Assembly (NCBI GenBank): GCA_018114805.1
Contig: CP073042.1
Span: 3,658,001 to 3,722,000, forward strand
Reading direction: 5' to 3'
From: Candidatus Streptomyces philanthi
GTDB taxonomy: Bacteria > Actinomycetota > Actinomycetes > Streptomycetales > Streptomycetaceae
Length of the DNA stretch: 64,000 bases
Below the pieces are notes generated by a model. The model was not told the origin of the DNA, ran no database searches, and worked only from the letters and a program-made list of their open reading frames with translations. Made by a program: the position numbers and the translations under genes. This document shows positions 48,938-58,505 of the stretch, piece by piece (position 1 is the stretch's first letter; the number at the start of each line of letters is the position of its first letter).

Positions 48938-50197
48938 GTGGACCAACTCGGCGACGCGGCGCGGGAGTCCGGCCGGCTTCCCCGGTCGTACCTGCTGTGG
49001 CTGGCCGGAATCCTGGTGTCCCTGGCGGGCAACTCCGTCTTCTACTTCGCCCTCGGCTGGGCCGCCAGCGAACACGGCGGCATGGTCGCCGGCTTGACCC
49101 TGAGCGCCATCACGCTGCCCCGCGTCCTCCTCCTGCTCATCGGGGGCGCGGTCAGCGACCGCGTCAGCGCGCGCCGCATCCTGATCACGGGAGACGCGGC
49201 CATGTTGGCCTTCTCCCTCGTCCTGGCCGCGGTCGCCTACCACCTGGGCGCCCCGCCCGCCCTGCTCATCACGGCGGGCATAGCCGTCGGCGTCGTCGAC
49301 GCCTTCTACCTACCTGCCTCCGGTTCCATGCCACGGCGCCTGGTGGAGAAGGAACAGCTCCCTCGGGCCCTGTCCCTCCGCCAGATCGGCGGCCAGGTCG
49401 TCAATATGGGCGGCGGACCACTCGGCGGCGTACTCGTCGGCCTCGCCGGACTGCCCGGCGCCGCCCTGGTCAACGCTGTGACCTTCGCCCTCACCCTGGC
49501 CGTCCTCGTCGTCGTCCGCCCGCGACACCACGTTTCAGCCACCGAGCCGTCCAGCTTCCTCAAGGACGCCGTGGACGGCGTGCGCGTGTCCTTTTCCCAC
49601 CCCGTGCTCCGTCCCGGCCTGTGTCTCACCGGCGCCGCCGCCGGCCTCCTGCTGCCCGTCTTCCCCCTCCTCCTTCCCCTGCTCGCCCGCCAGGAGGAGT
49701 GGGGCGCGGGCGCGGCGGGGCTGGTCATCGGAGCGCAGGGGATCGGCATGGTGGCCGTCACCGCGGTGGTCGTACGGCGCGGCCCGCTGGGCCGGCCCGG
49801 CCTCCTGTCGGCGAGCGGACTGATGGCCGCTGGTCTGGGCGTACTGGCCCTCGCCCTCGCGCCCGACGTGGCGACGGCGACGGCCGCCGCCGTGGTCACA
49901 GGCGTCGGCAACGGGGTGTTCTCGGCGCACATCGCGCCGCTGATCCTCATCGCGACGCCGGACAGCCACCTGTCCCGGGTGCAGGCCGTGCTCGTACTCG
50001 TCCAGAGCCTCGCCCTGCTCCTTATGAACAACCTGCTCGGCACCCTCGCCGACCTCGAAGGCCCGACCGTCGTCACGGCCGCGTGCGCGACCCTGCTCGT
50101 CGGCACCGGCCTCCTGGGCCTGACCTCCTGCCCCCTCTGCACGGACCGGACCGGGCCTTGCCCCCGGTCGGAACCGGAGGATGGGGCGGAGGCGTGA
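48938..50197 (+). CDS. MFS transporter
   Basis: 419 residues with about 11-12 hydrophobic segments (SYLLWLAGILVSLAGNSVFYFAL; LTLSAITLPRVLLLLIGGAVSDR), of the drug-exporter type with the loop motif GGAVSDRVSARR. GTG 48938 is the conservative start. A GTG at 48882 (SAPDEKLARPAATPP) in another frame looks like the native N-terminus, and a run of seven C at 48922-48928 between them could be a frameshift site. Only the cytoplasmic tip would be affected. Substrate unknown. Confidence 0.85.
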   Translation: MDQLGDAARESGRLPRSYLLWLAGILVSLAGNSVFYFALGWAASEHGGMVAGLTLSAITLPRVLLLLIGGAVSDRVSARRILITGDAAMLAFSLVLAAVAYHLGAPPALLITAGIAVGVVDAFYLPASGSMPRRLVEKEQLPRALSLRQIGGQVVNMGGGPLGGVLVGLAGLPGAALVNAVTFALTLAVLVVVRPRHHVSATEPSSFLKDAVDGVRVSFSHPVLRPGLCLTGAAAGLLLPVFPLLLPLLARQEEWGAGAAGLVIGAQGIGMVAVTAVVVRRGPLGRPGLLSASGLMAAGLGVLALALAPDVATATAAAVVTGVGNGVFSAHIAPLILIATPDSHLSRVQAVLVLVQSLALLLMNNLLGTLADLEGPTVVTAACATLLVGTGLLGLTSCPLCTDRTGPCPRSEPEDGAEA

Positions 50198-50300
50198 GGT
50201 GAGGCGGGTGGGTGCCTTCGGGGGGATTGCCCTCGGTGTGCGCGCCGGTCCGGTCGGCTGAGGTGGGGGCGGTGGGTGGCGTCGGCCTACGCTCGGCCGC

Positions 50301-50432
50301 ATGACAACCAACGTTCTCCAGGTGCCCACGGCAACCCCCGCCCGCGAACAGGCCCTCGCGCCGTCCCGGTTGGCGGCTCGAGGCGCGCCTGATCGGCTGG
50401 CGCGCTGCCTGGCCACTCCACGCGTCGGGTGA
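50301..50432 (+). pseudogene. Truncated second copy of cutA
   Basis: ATG 50301 starts MTTNVLQVPTATPAREQAL, nearly identical to the intact cutA at 51702 (MTTNVLQVSTATPTREQAL). The resemblance extends upstream of the start (GCCTACGCTCGGCCGCATGAC versus the same stretch with two changes). After SRLAARG the copy degenerates and stops at 50432. It is a 5' duplicate left on the other side of the gene at 50521. Confidence 0.75.
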
Positions 50433-50520
50433 CAGGTGCCGCTCTCCAACCGGTGGGAAACCCGGCTGGCTGGCCGCCGGCGAGCTGCGAGGATACGTCT
50501 GATTCCCAGACGGAGGACGC

Positions 50521-51611
50521 TTGTTCGTATTCGTGTGCGCGGGATGCGGCGCCGAGTTGACCGGGCCGCTGTCCCAGGTCGCCCTGCCGGCCCACGCCCG
50601 CCAGAGGTACGGAAACGGGGTTCAGCTTCCGGTGCTCATGGAGTTCGGGACGTTCGCCGTGGACCCGGACCCCTGGGGAGGATCGTGGCGGTTGTGGGAG
50701 GAGGTCGATCCGGACGAAGCGGAGGCTCGCGGCATCTACGCGCCGGTCCACGCCCTGTCCGACAGCACGCCCGGGGCGAGCGTCATCGTGCCCGGTGATA
50801 TCCGTGGAACGCGGCTCGTTCCGGAAAAGCTCGGTGGAGTCTGCTGCGGCCTCGACGGGGCCGACGGGCCCTACATGGCCTGCGAGGCATGCGGCCTGCC
50901 CGTGGCGGCCAGGATCGACGACTGCTCGTTCTGGCAGGCGGTACGGCTCAGCCCGGAGGCCGCGCGTCGCGTCCCCGTCCACGGCGTCGGCGCCGCGCCG
51001 CTCTCCTGGACGGAGCTGCTGGCGAAGGGGGAGAAAACGCCCCCGTACGAGCCGATCGCCACGTGGGGAGGGCGATCCGGGACGGGCCACTACTGGTCGT
51101 GGAGCCCGCGCTGGGAAGCGGCAGCCGGCCAGGGCCCTGGCCCACCTCCTGGTCGCCTCCCAAGGGCAGCCGGTGCGGGTCCCGGACGGTCTGACAGCCG
51201 AGGTGTTCAAGCGCGCGCTCGACGCCCTGCTGCCGCCAGGCCCCCCGAAGCGGCGAGCCGTTCTGGCCGGACCGGGACAGCCCTCCCCGGACGCGGGCGC
51301 CTACATCCTCCTCGTACCGGTCCATCCCCAGACAGGCTAGCCCTGGACCACCGCCGGCCCGACCGCGTCGGCCCACCTGGTGCCCCTGCCGCTGGGAGTG
51401 TGGCTGTGGCTGGTCTCCCCCGAGCCGTACGTCCCGCGTCCCGCGTCAGGCCGCCTGCCCCAGGACGTACTCCGTGACAACCCGCTCCCGCTGCTCCCCC
51501 ACCACCTGTTCCGGCCCGACCGGGGCACGTTCCGGCACACCCTGGTCCGACTCCCGGCCGCGCGCGATCCTGGAGAACGTCTCGCAGGGCCCTTTGGCCG
51601 GCTTGTTCTAG
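50521..51611 (+). pseudogene. Conserved Streptomyces hypothetical protein, multiply broken
   Basis: GGAGGA precedes TTG 50521: FVFVCAGCGAELTGPLSQVALPAHARQRYGNGVQLPVLME and GGVCCGLDGADGPYMACEACGLPVAARIDDCSFWQAVRL. It has paired cysteines suggestive of zinc sites. Near 51115 it shifts to a frame reading ALAHLLVASQGQPVRVPDGLTAEVFKRALDALLPPGPP and YILLVPVHPQTG. TAG 51338-51340 interrupts; the frame continues VPLPLGVWLWLVSPEP and HHLFRPDRGTFRHTLVRLPA. Near 51565 it shifts again to AILENVSQGPLAGLF, ending at TAG 51609. I recall this as a family of about 360 residues of unknown function. Three lesions: dead gene. Confidence 0.75.
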
Positions 51612-51701
51612 CCGGCTGCCGCAAGTGCGCGGCATCCCGGCAGGGTGTGAGCGAAGGTGCTTCCCTCGGGAAGGGCGTCCTGGGCGCCTAGGCTCGACCG
51701 C

Positions 51702-52028
51702 ATGACGACGAACGTTCTCCAAGTGTCCACCGCAACACCTACCCGTGAGCAGGCCCTAACGTTGGCTCGGTCGGTGGTTCAAGCGCGGTTGGCGGCGGGC
51801 GCGCAGATCCTCCCTGCTACGTCTGTGTTCTGGTATGACGCTGAGTTCGGTGAGGGGGAGGAGTGGCAGTTGCTGCTGAAGACCACTGACGCGCGTTACC
51901 CCGAGCTGGAGCGCCACCTCCTCGCCGCCCACCCGTGGCAGAACCCGGAGGTCGCGGCCGTCCGCGTGGAGGCGGGGCCGGCGGGGTGTCTGCGGTGGCT
52001 TGAGGAGGTGACGACGCCGGAGGGGTAG
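51702..52028 (+). CDS. cutA: Divalent-cation tolerance protein CutA
   Basis: 108 residues: NVLQVSTATPTREQALTLARSVVQARLAAGAQILPATSVFWYDAEFGEGEEWQLLLKTTDARYPELERHLLAAHPWQNPEVAAVRVEAGPAGCLRWLEE. This is the CutA ferredoxin-like trimer fold (aLAAGAQI, Ywy, EEWQLLLKTT, HPxxxPEV). Role uncertain, despite links to copper tolerance in other bacteria. Complete; ends in TAG. Confidence 0.88.
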   Translation: MTTNVLQVSTATPTREQALTLARSVVQARLAAGAQILPATSVFWYDAEFGEGEEWQLLLKTTDARYPELERHLLAAHPWQNPEVAAVRVEAGPAGCLRWLEEVTTPEG

Positions 52029-52117
52029 GGGCTGCTGCCCTGGTGCAGGACGCGCGCCGTTCCGCAAGGGCCCTCGCCACGCGGACTTGTGCCCTGACGA
52101 GGGCTGGTCTGTTCAGA

Positions 52118-52327
52118 CTAGGCGTCGAAGTCGCCGGCCTTGATCGCGTCGATGAACGACGTCCATGCCGCCGCGTCGAAGGCGAGGGCAGGCCCGCCCG
52201 GGTCCATGGAGTCCCGGAGTGGAACGGTTCCGTAGGACGCGAAGTGGTCCGGTGACCACTCCACGCAGGCGTTCTCGACGCCGCTGTACGAGGATTTCAC
52301 CCAGCCGACGAACCCACCGGCATCCAT
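52118..52327 (-). CDS. DUF397 protein without adjacent regulator
   Basis: 69 residues: FVGWVKSSYSGVENACVEWSPDHFASYGTVPLRDSMDPGGPALAFDAAAWTSFIDAIKAGDFDA, a complete DUF397 domain. No XRE/DUF5753 gene lies next to it; the sequence upstream (52328-52511) shows no helix-turn-helix. It is therefore an orphan copy, unlike the pair at 22669-23687. Confidence 0.88.
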   Translation of the reverse strand: MDAGGFVGWVKSSYSGVENACVEWSPDHFASYGTVPLRDSMDPGGPALAFDAAAWTSFIDAIKAGDFDA

Positions 52328-52511
52328 GCGTGCCTCTCTTCCCGCGTCTGGTTGTTCTCCCGAGCATCTGCCCCGAACGAGCGTGCGCCTGCGGCCGAAT
52401 GACGACCTGCTCTCCATGCTCGACCACATGCTCGCCGACGAACAGCCCCCCGCGTGGCCACGATGGACGGTGTACGGCCCCAGTCTCTGTCACCGTGCAA
52501 GCCGGGTTGCC

Positions 52512-53240
52512 TCAGGGAATCGGGCGGTAATCATAGCCGATCGTGAACAGCTTCGGCAGGCACCACTCGCCGTACTCGATCATGCCTTCCTCGTCGGACC
52601 AACGGTGAGCACCGGCCATGATGGTCGAACCCACCGGCACGCCGAGGTGATTGGCCTCGCGGGCGTTCGCGTTCCGGGCGTGCATGTCGTCGCGGGCGTG
52701 GGTGATGGTGCGCTTCGTGGCTTCCAGCACTTTGTTGGTGATGGTGTGGTTCCGCCCCGGAGCGGTGTTGAGCAATTCGGGGGCCACCGCGAGGAATGCG
52801 GCGCGGTACCAGGTCACGGCGTACACCGTTCGCGTACGGCCGCTTCCGGCCACCCATTCGCGGCGTACCGCCTGATCGCCGTGTTCCAGGTCGAAAATTT
52901 CGGCGACGTAGAGCGGTGGGCGCATGAGTTCCGCGCCCAAAACGATGCTCGTCTCGCCTTCGGCCAAGAACGACTTCACTCGCTGCACTCGGGCCAGACG
53001 GTCCCGGGGCGTGAGCGTCCATCGAGGATCGTCAGCGACGAAGGTCCCCCGAGGAGTCGTACGAATGTAGTGCTCTACGGCAAGGGCCTGTAGCGCCCGA
53101 CTGACAGTGGCAGCGGCGACCCCCCACGTTCCGCACATTTCCCTGTTCGAGGGCAGCTTCGTTCCGGGGGGAAGGTCGCCGGAGAGGATCTGCTCGCGGT
53201 AGTGATTCGCGATCTTGCTGAAGGTCTTTTGGCTGGGCAT
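52512..53240 (-). CDS. GntR-family regulator (HutC/UTRA type)
   Basis: 242 residues: winged helix FSKIANHYREQILSGDLPPGTKLPSNREMCGTWGVAAATVSRALQALAVEHYIRTTPRGTFV; UTRA-like domain with LYVAEIFDLEHGDQAVRREWVAGSGRTRTVYAVTWYRA and VGSTIMAGAHRWSDEEGMIEYGEWCLP. Regulators of this kind are common in Streptomyces accessory loci and integrative elements. It is transcribed away from the operon at 53395, with a strong palindrome between them. Confidence 0.88.
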   Translation of the reverse strand: MPSQKTFSKIANHYREQILSGDLPPGTKLPSNREMCGTWGVAAATVSRALQALAVEHYIRTTPRGTFVADDPRWTLTPRDRLARVQRVKSFLAEGETSIVLGAELMRPPLYVAEIFDLEHGDQAVRREWVAGSGRTRTVYAVTWYRAAFLAVAPELLNTAPGRNHTITNKVLEATKRTITHARDDMHARNANAREANHLGVPVGSTIMAGAHRWSDEEGMIEYGEWCLPKLFTIGYDYRPIP

Positions 53241-53340
53241 CAGGGAACTCCCTATCCCTGGCAGTGCCCGGAGGGGCTATCGGTGAGCACACTAGGGTAC
53301 TCACCACCCGTAGTGGAACCATCACGGATGGCGTACCTAC

Positions 53341-53370
53341 TGACCTAGAGCACTCGCGTGCTCTAGGTCA
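53341..53370. promoter_or_regulatory. 30-bp palindromic operator candidate
   Basis: TGACCTAGAGCAC and its exact complement GTGCTCTAGGTCA (13-bp arms) flank TCGC. It sits 25 bp before GTG 53395 and 100 bp before the divergent GntR start. A second, weaker symmetrical patch (CACTAGGG...CCCGTAGTG) lies at about 53289-53314. The arrangement suggests a repressor site controlling both directions. Confidence 0.65.
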
Positions 53371-53394
53371 CGCCTATCTCGGGAGGTCAGCGCC

Positions 53395-53646
53395 GTGCGC
53401 GAAGACGAACTGTCACGACATCAAGAAGGCGAAAGTCAGGTGCCCTTGGAAAGGGAAGTACGTCATCACACGATGACTGTGAGGATCTACCGGAAGCGCC
53501 CCGGCGAAGAGCCGACCCCCGTTAGTCGTAAGGCCATCCACATCGACCCCGAAGCCGTCTCCCAGGGAGAGTTGGAAGCCCAGCACCTTCCGACCGCATG
53601 GGGTCCATGCCGGTGCCCGCGCCACCGCGCGGCGGTGGCCGGATGA
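53395..53646 (+). CDS. Small hypothetical protein, first gene of GntR-linked operon
   Basis: 83 residues from GTG 53395 (GGGAGG upstream). The last half (MTVRIYRKRPGEEPTPVSRKAIHIDPEAVSQGELEAQHLPTAWGPCRCPRHR) has a C-terminal CRCPRH cluster. The ATG of that half, 53473, is an alternative start. Not recognised. The stop overlaps the next ATG (53643-53646). Confidence 0.65.
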   Translation: MREDELSRHQEGESQVPLEREVRHHTMTVRIYRKRPGEEPTPVSRKAIHIDPEAVSQGELEAQHLPTAWGPCRCPRHRAAVAG

Positions 53647-54167
53647 CTGACCACGCCCGCCCGCGCCCCCGGCCCCCCGCCGACGCCCAACTCGCCGCCC
53701 CGCTGGCGCGGCAGCCGCAGCGCCGGGCCCAGCGTCCGCGCGACGTACCGCTGGCGGCCGGCAGGCGGCCGCCCCGCCGCGAGCGGCCCGCTTCGCGCGC
53801 ACGCGTGTTGACCGGCCAGCACACCGTGCGGACCGTCGCCGGGGTCGTACTCCGGTTCTTCCTCGCCGACGCTCGCCTGTCCGACCCCGCCTGTGGGTGG
53901 GAGGCCGTCACGGACGCGGAGTTCCAGTACGCCTACGAGGCCGTCCTGTTCGACCGGGAGCCGCCGGATCGGGGGGAGCCAGGGCCCCACCACCCCAACC
54001 CCGAACGCGTACAGGTCACCCTCGACGCGCTCGCCGGGCCCGGCAGCTTCTGCTGGGTGGACGGATGCGTGGACGCCGGGATCATGACGACCAACGGCAA
54101 GGCGCCCGCGGACTGCGGGCTGGGCCTGACCGACGTGCGCTCGCTCGCTGCGGAGGTACGGGCGTGA
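53643..54167 (+). CDS. Hypothetical protein, second gene of GntR-linked operon
   Basis: 174 residues from ATG 53643, overlapping the previous gene by ATGA. The first 60 residues are Arg/Pro/Ala-rich. Then comes an ordered part: VLTGQHTVRTVAGVVLRFFLADARLSDPACGWEAVTDAEFQYAYEAVLFDRE and RVQVTLDALAGPGSFCWVDGCVDAGIMTTNGKAPADCGLGLTDVRSLAAEVRA. No known motif. The stop overlaps the next GTG. Confidence 0.65.
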   Translation: MTDHARPRPRPPADAQLAAPLARQPQRRAQRPRDVPLAAGRRPPRRERPASRARVLTGQHTVRTVAGVVLRFFLADARLSDPACGWEAVTDAEFQYAYEAVLFDREPPDRGEPGPHHPNPERVQVTLDALAGPGSFCWVDGCVDAGIMTTNGKAPADCGLGLTDVRSLAAEVRA

Positions 54168-54630
54168 CGCCGGCCCTGGCCCGTGTGGAGTTGCTGGTCT
54201 GGCGGCCGGCCAACCCGGGGGACCCCGATGATCTGGCGGCCTGTTGGCCCGAGGTGCTTCAGGTGCGCGCGGGTGCCTCACCCTGGCGGCTGCCGGGCGT
54301 TGCCCTGCGGGCCGGCGAACCGGTACGGGCCGCCACCGCGCGGGTCGCGTACGCTGTGGGGCTCACGCTGCCGGCCCGGTAGCGCGTGCTGAGCGCCCAC
54401 CGTCAGCGCGCCACCCCGGGGAGCCCCGTGCGGCTGATCCTCGTGGTGTATGGGGGTGGGTGGGCGCCCACGAAGTGCCCTCATTGGCAGCTGAGTTGGC
54501 GACCTGTCGTTGCCGTCCCGCCACTCACCACCGGCGCTGGGCCCACGCCGGGACCACGAACCCCGCCACCGTCGACGCGCTCCGCGCCGCCCTCTCCCAC
54601 CCCGCACGCAAGGAGTCCCAACCGCGATGA
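54164..54630 (+). pseudogene. Nudix-like hypothetical protein, in-frame TAG and frameshift
   Basis: GTG 54164: VTPALARVELLVWRPANPGD and VLQVRAGASPWRLPGVALRAGEPVRAATARVAYAVGLTLPAR look like the start of a Nudix-type fold (WRLPGVxLRxGE), though no full Nudix box is present. TAG 54380-54382 interrupts; the same frame resumes RVLSAHRQRATPGSPVRLILVVYGGG. Near 54453 the sense passes to WVGAHEVPSLAAELATCRCRPATHHRRWAHAGTT and VDALRAALSHPARKE, ending at TGA 54630, which overlaps the next ATG. The preserved overlap supports one original gene. Confidence 0.5.
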
Positions 54631-55156
54631 ACGAGATGAGCCAGGCAGACCAGATGAGCACGGTGAACGAGACAAGCACGGTGAACGAGATGAGCGGAAC
54701 CCTCGTCCCCCGTCGCACTGGACCGCGTACGGCCCGAGCACCCGCTACGTCGCCCACTGCCTCGGCGACGGTCAGGGCCCGTGCGCCGCCGCCGCGCGTC
54801 CGGCGCGCACGCCGTACGCCGTGGACGCCTGGATGGCGGAGCATCGGGACGCGACCTGGCACGCCCGGTTCACGCTGGCCACCTCCGCCACGGCCGACCT
54901 CACCGAGACCAGCGACCCCGCTGACCTCGCCGAGAGCAGCGACCCCGCCAGCCTCGCCGAGCCCGTCCACCCCACCACGAGCACCGCCGACACGCACCCG
55001 CGACGCACGGGCCACGGCCCGCAGGGCGCCGACCGGGTGCCCACTCTGCGGGCCGTCGCCCCCGCCCTGCGCCTGCTCGCTGTCGTGGTGCTGGCCCGCG
55101 CGGACCATGGCCGGTCGCGGGTCTTCGACCGCGCGCTGACCCGGCTCAACCGGTGA
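54627..55156 (+). pseudogene. Hypothetical protein, last gene of GntR-linked operon, frameshifted
   Basis: ATG 54627 has AAGGAG upstream and overlaps the previous stop (ATGA). The start MNEMSQADQ, then MSTVNETSTVNEMSG, contains an 18-bp near-perfect tandem repeat (AGCACGGTGAACGAGA twice). Near 54697-54710, at a run of five C, the sense changes frame to PRPPSHWTAYGPSTRYVAHCLGDGQGPC and VDAWMAEHRDATWHARFTLA. A Thr/Ala/Asp-rich part follows, ending ALRLLAVVVLARADHGRSRVFDRALTRLNR. Not recognised. Confidence 0.5.
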
Positions 55157-55237
55157 CTGGTGACGGGTAACCGGTAACCGCGCGCTGACCCCGGCTGAAC
55201 CCGGTAACCGGGCGCTGGGCCGCAAGGCCCCCCGCCC

Positions 55238-57890
55238 TCACCAGCGCGACGGAACCCGGTCGTCCACCGCGAAGACCGAGCCGTCCGGCGTCGCCGCGAA
55301 CACCTTGCCCTCGGCGGCGACCGGCGTGGGCACGCGGTCCAGGTAGCCGCTCTTGGCGCGGCCGGGGCGCGGTGGGGTTTGGCCCAGCAACTCGCCGCGT
55401 ACGCCGTCCACCGCGAACAGGCGGCCGTCGGCCGCCGAGAAGTAGAGCCGGTCGCCGGCGGCGACCAGCGGCGACGCGTTGCTGACGGAGGTCTCAAGCC
55501 GCCACGGCTGGGCCTTCGGCGCGCCCGGGCGGGTGTCCACGGCGACCAACCCGCCGTCGTAACCGAGCAGGTAGACCACCTCGTCGCTGGCCACGACGCT
55601 CGCCGCGTGCAGCGGGGCCGCGAGCGGCACCCGTCGTCGCTCGTCGCGGCGCGCCGGGTCGTAGCATACGACCGCCGTGGTGCGCGACTCGATGTCGCTG
55701 GCCGCGAACCGCACCACGCCGTTCGCGCCCTCGCCGACCGGTGTGAGGTTGCCGGTCAGCGTGCGGGTCCAGCGCACGGCGCCGGTGACCGGATCGACCG
55801 CGCTGACCCGGGTGCGCGCGCCGTCCGGGGCGGTGCTGACCGCGTACGCCAGCCCGCGTACGCCGGCGCTGAACGCGGTGAAGACCGGCAGTTCGTGGCC
55901 GGCCACGCGGTGGCTCCAGCGTTGGTGGTTGGTGGCCGCGTCGATGGAGGTGACCGTGCCGTCGGTGGCCACCAGCAGCACCGAGTCGCCTGCGCGGTAG
56001 ACCCGGCCGCCGTACGCGGAGACCTCGCGCGTCTACCGCTGCCGCTTGCTCGCCGGGTCGCGGGCCGTCAGCCGGGTGCCGTCCGGGGAGAGCGTCTGCA
56101 CCAGGCCCGCCGCGAACACCGGCGCCGACGGGCACGCCCTCCTGTTCCCCGCCCTGGTTCGGGCCCTCCTCGGCGGGGGCGTCGGCGTCCTTGAGGGTGG
56201 CGTCGTCCGGTACGGCCCGTCCGCCGCGCCGGCGCCGGCCGTCGACCACGTCACCCGTCCACGGCCAGGCTCGAACCGGGCCGCCGCGATGCCCCGTTGC
56301 GTGCAGTACAGCGCGCCCTTTCCGTAGGCGCAGTACGCCATCCGCGCGTCGTTGCCCTGCGGCGCGGGCAGCCCCGCCGCGTCGCGCAGCGCGATCCGCC
56401 ACGGCCGCCAGGTGCTGCTCGCGGCGGCGGGCCGGTCGGGGTCGGAGGTCGAGCCGAAGCCGTCGACCTGGCGCAGCGTCCACACCGTGCCCGCGCCGAG
56501 CACCACGAGCAGCGCCACCGCGGCGGTCACCCACCGCGTCGGGCGGCCGGTGCGGGCGAGCCGGCCGAGCACGCCGGGCCGGCGCGCCGCGTGGGTGCCG
56601 CCCGGGGCCGCCCGTTCGCCGCCTATCGGCACGCCCGTGCGTTCGCCTTCCCGCACGCCGACCTCGGGGTCGACGGCCTCCGGACCCACTGCCTCCGACA
56701 CGCCGGCCACCGGCCACGCGTCGATGAACAGAGGGCCTGCGGCGTGCTCGCCCTCATCGGCCTCCTCGGGGCCACCGGCCTCGGCAGGGTGGGCGCGTCC
56801 GCCCGCGCCGGGTGAGCCGGCCCTGATGTGCGTGTCCCGCTCCGCGCCGCCCCTGCTCGGCCGGGGGGACCCCGGGTCGGCGGCGTCGACCCCGTCGCCC
56901 GCGTGCCCGCCCCCGCCCTCGGCTCCGGCGGCGAGCCGCAACGCGTCCGCGCCCGCCCCCGCGATGTCGCGCTCCAGCGAGCTGGGCGCCCGCTGGAAGG
57001 GCACCCGCTGTGCCCCCCGGCGGCTGCGCCCCGCACGGCGTGGACAGCGGGACGAACGGGCCGTGCCCGCCCGCGCGCAGCGCCGACATCAGCCCGTCGG
57101 GCGTCGGCCGGTCCGCCGGGTTCTTGGCCAGGCAACCGCGGATCAGCGGCAGCAGGTCGGGGGAGACCCCGTCCAGATCGGCCTCGTCGTGCACGACCTG
57201 GTAGGCCACGACGTACGGGCTCTCCGAGCTGAACGGGCCGCGCCCGGTAGCCGCGTGCACCAGGACCGAGCCGAGGGTGAACACGTCGGCCGCGGGGCCC
57301 ACTTCGCGCGGGCGCTGGAACTGCTCCGGTGCCATGAACGGCGGCGTCCCGATCAACTTGCTCGTCTCGGTACGCAGATCGCTGTCGGACGGCCGCGAGA
57401 TGCCGAAGTCGATCACCCGTGGCCCGTCGGCGGCCAGCAGCACGTTGCTGGGCTTCAGGTCGCGGTGGATCACGCCGGCCCGGTGGATGTCGCGCAGTGC
57501 CTCCGCGAGCCCGGCCGCCAGGCGGCGCACCTCGTCCGGGGCTAGCGGCCCATTCCGCTTCACGTGCTCGGCGAGGGTGGGCCCGGGAATGTACAGCGTG
57601 GCCATCCACGGCCGTTCGGCATTAGGGTCGGCGTCCACCACGGGGGCCGTAAAAGCGCCGCTCACTCTCCGTGCCGCCATGACTTCTTGGCGAAATCACG
57701 CCCGAAATTCCGGGTCGGCGGCGAATTCTGTGTGTACGACCTTTACGGTAAGCCGCATTCCCGACGGTGACCTGGCCAGATGCACCACGTCCATGCCGCC
57801 GGAGCCGAGTCGTGCCTCCAGCCGGTACTGCCCCGCATATTGCGGACCTTCCGCTTCCGGGCCTGTCCCCGCGCTACGCAGTGGCGGCAT
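55238..57890 (-). pseudogene. Dead serine/threonine kinase with PQQ-like beta-propeller
   Basis: From ATG 57890: kinase domain with Gly-loop LGSGGMDVV, Lys in TVKVVH, GVIHRDLKPSNVLL, VIDFGIS and FMAPEQ. Then a Pro/Ala linker, a transmembrane segment (VTAAVALLVVLGAGTVWTL) and an external PQQ-like propeller (LVATDGTVTSIDAATNHQRW; GGLVAVDTRPG; GSVFAVDD). Lesions: TGA 57696-57698 (probably from CGA, in RARFRQEV), frameshift near 57010, paired frameshifts near 56215 and 56140, TAG 56033-56035. Relatives sense external ligands with the propeller and phosphorylate cytoplasmic proteins. An intact-looking relative lies at 58506. Confidence 0.8.
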
Positions 57891-58028
57891 TCCCCCACCC
57901 CCGTGAATTCGTCCGCACATGCGGCTCACGGAGCTTAGCCGATAGCGCGTACGGGACAGTTGAGGCAAGCTAACCTGCCCATGTCTCGGCATGTCTCAGT
58001 ACACATCGCTCAACTGGGGAGGGGCCAT

Positions 58029-58370
58029 ATGGCCACGGAAGAGAACGACACGCCGCCGCACGAGGTCGCGGGGGTCGCCGTCGGCAGCGGTGGCGCGGCC
58101 GGCGGGGTCGTCGTCGCCGGCGAGGCCACGTACCCGGTCGCGCCCGGCTACCGGGTCAACGTCCGCAGCGGCCCGACCACCACTAGCCCGGTGCTGCGGG
58201 TGCTGGCCTACGACGCGCGGGTCCGCATCCGCTGCCAGCGCCGTGGCCAGTCCGTCAACGGCCCGTACGGCACGTCCAGCATCTGGGACAGCATCGCGCC
58301 GGGTGAGTACATCTCGGACGCGTACGTGCGCACCGGCAGCGACGGGTACGTCGCTCCGTCCTGCGGCTGA
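58029..58370 (+). CDS. SH3-like domain protein
   Basis: 113 residues from ATG 58029 (GGGGAGGGG upstream). After a Gly/Val-rich start comes a bacterial SH3 repeat (YRVNVRSGPTTTSPVLRVLAYDARVRIRCQRRGQSVNGPYGTSSIWDSI... YISDAYVRTGSDGYVAPSC). No signal peptide is seen. Lying between two propeller kinases transcribed the other way, it could be a partner or substrate; that is only positional inference. Confidence 0.82.
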   Translation: MATEENDTPPHEVAGVAVGSGGAAGGVVVAGEATYPVAPGYRVNVRSGPTTTSPVLRVLAYDARVRIRCQRRGQSVNGPYGTSSIWDSIAPGEYISDAYVRTGSDGYVAPSCG

Positions 58371-58389
58371 CCCCGGAGTAGACGGATCA

Positions 58390-58409
58390 GCCGGCCCGGT
58401 CGGGCCGGC
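58390..58409. terminator. Hairpin between convergent SH3 and kinase genes
   Basis: GCCGGCCCG-GT-CGGGCCGGC, a perfect 9-bp stem, lies between the 3' ends of the SH3-like gene and the second kinase gene. Probably a bidirectional terminator. Confidence 0.65.
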
Positions 58410-58505
58410 CTACGCGGGAACACCAGCCGGGCGCCCGCCACCACGCGAGCACCTGGCCGTCGCCCCGCGTCGGGCCCGGGCCCGCACCCGCACCGCGAGA
58501 GCGCG

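Noticed and set aside
52118..55156. Integrative element carrying the GntR operon
   Set aside because: No integrase, excisionase, replication or transfer gene, no tRNA and no flanking attachment repeats are visible within the window.
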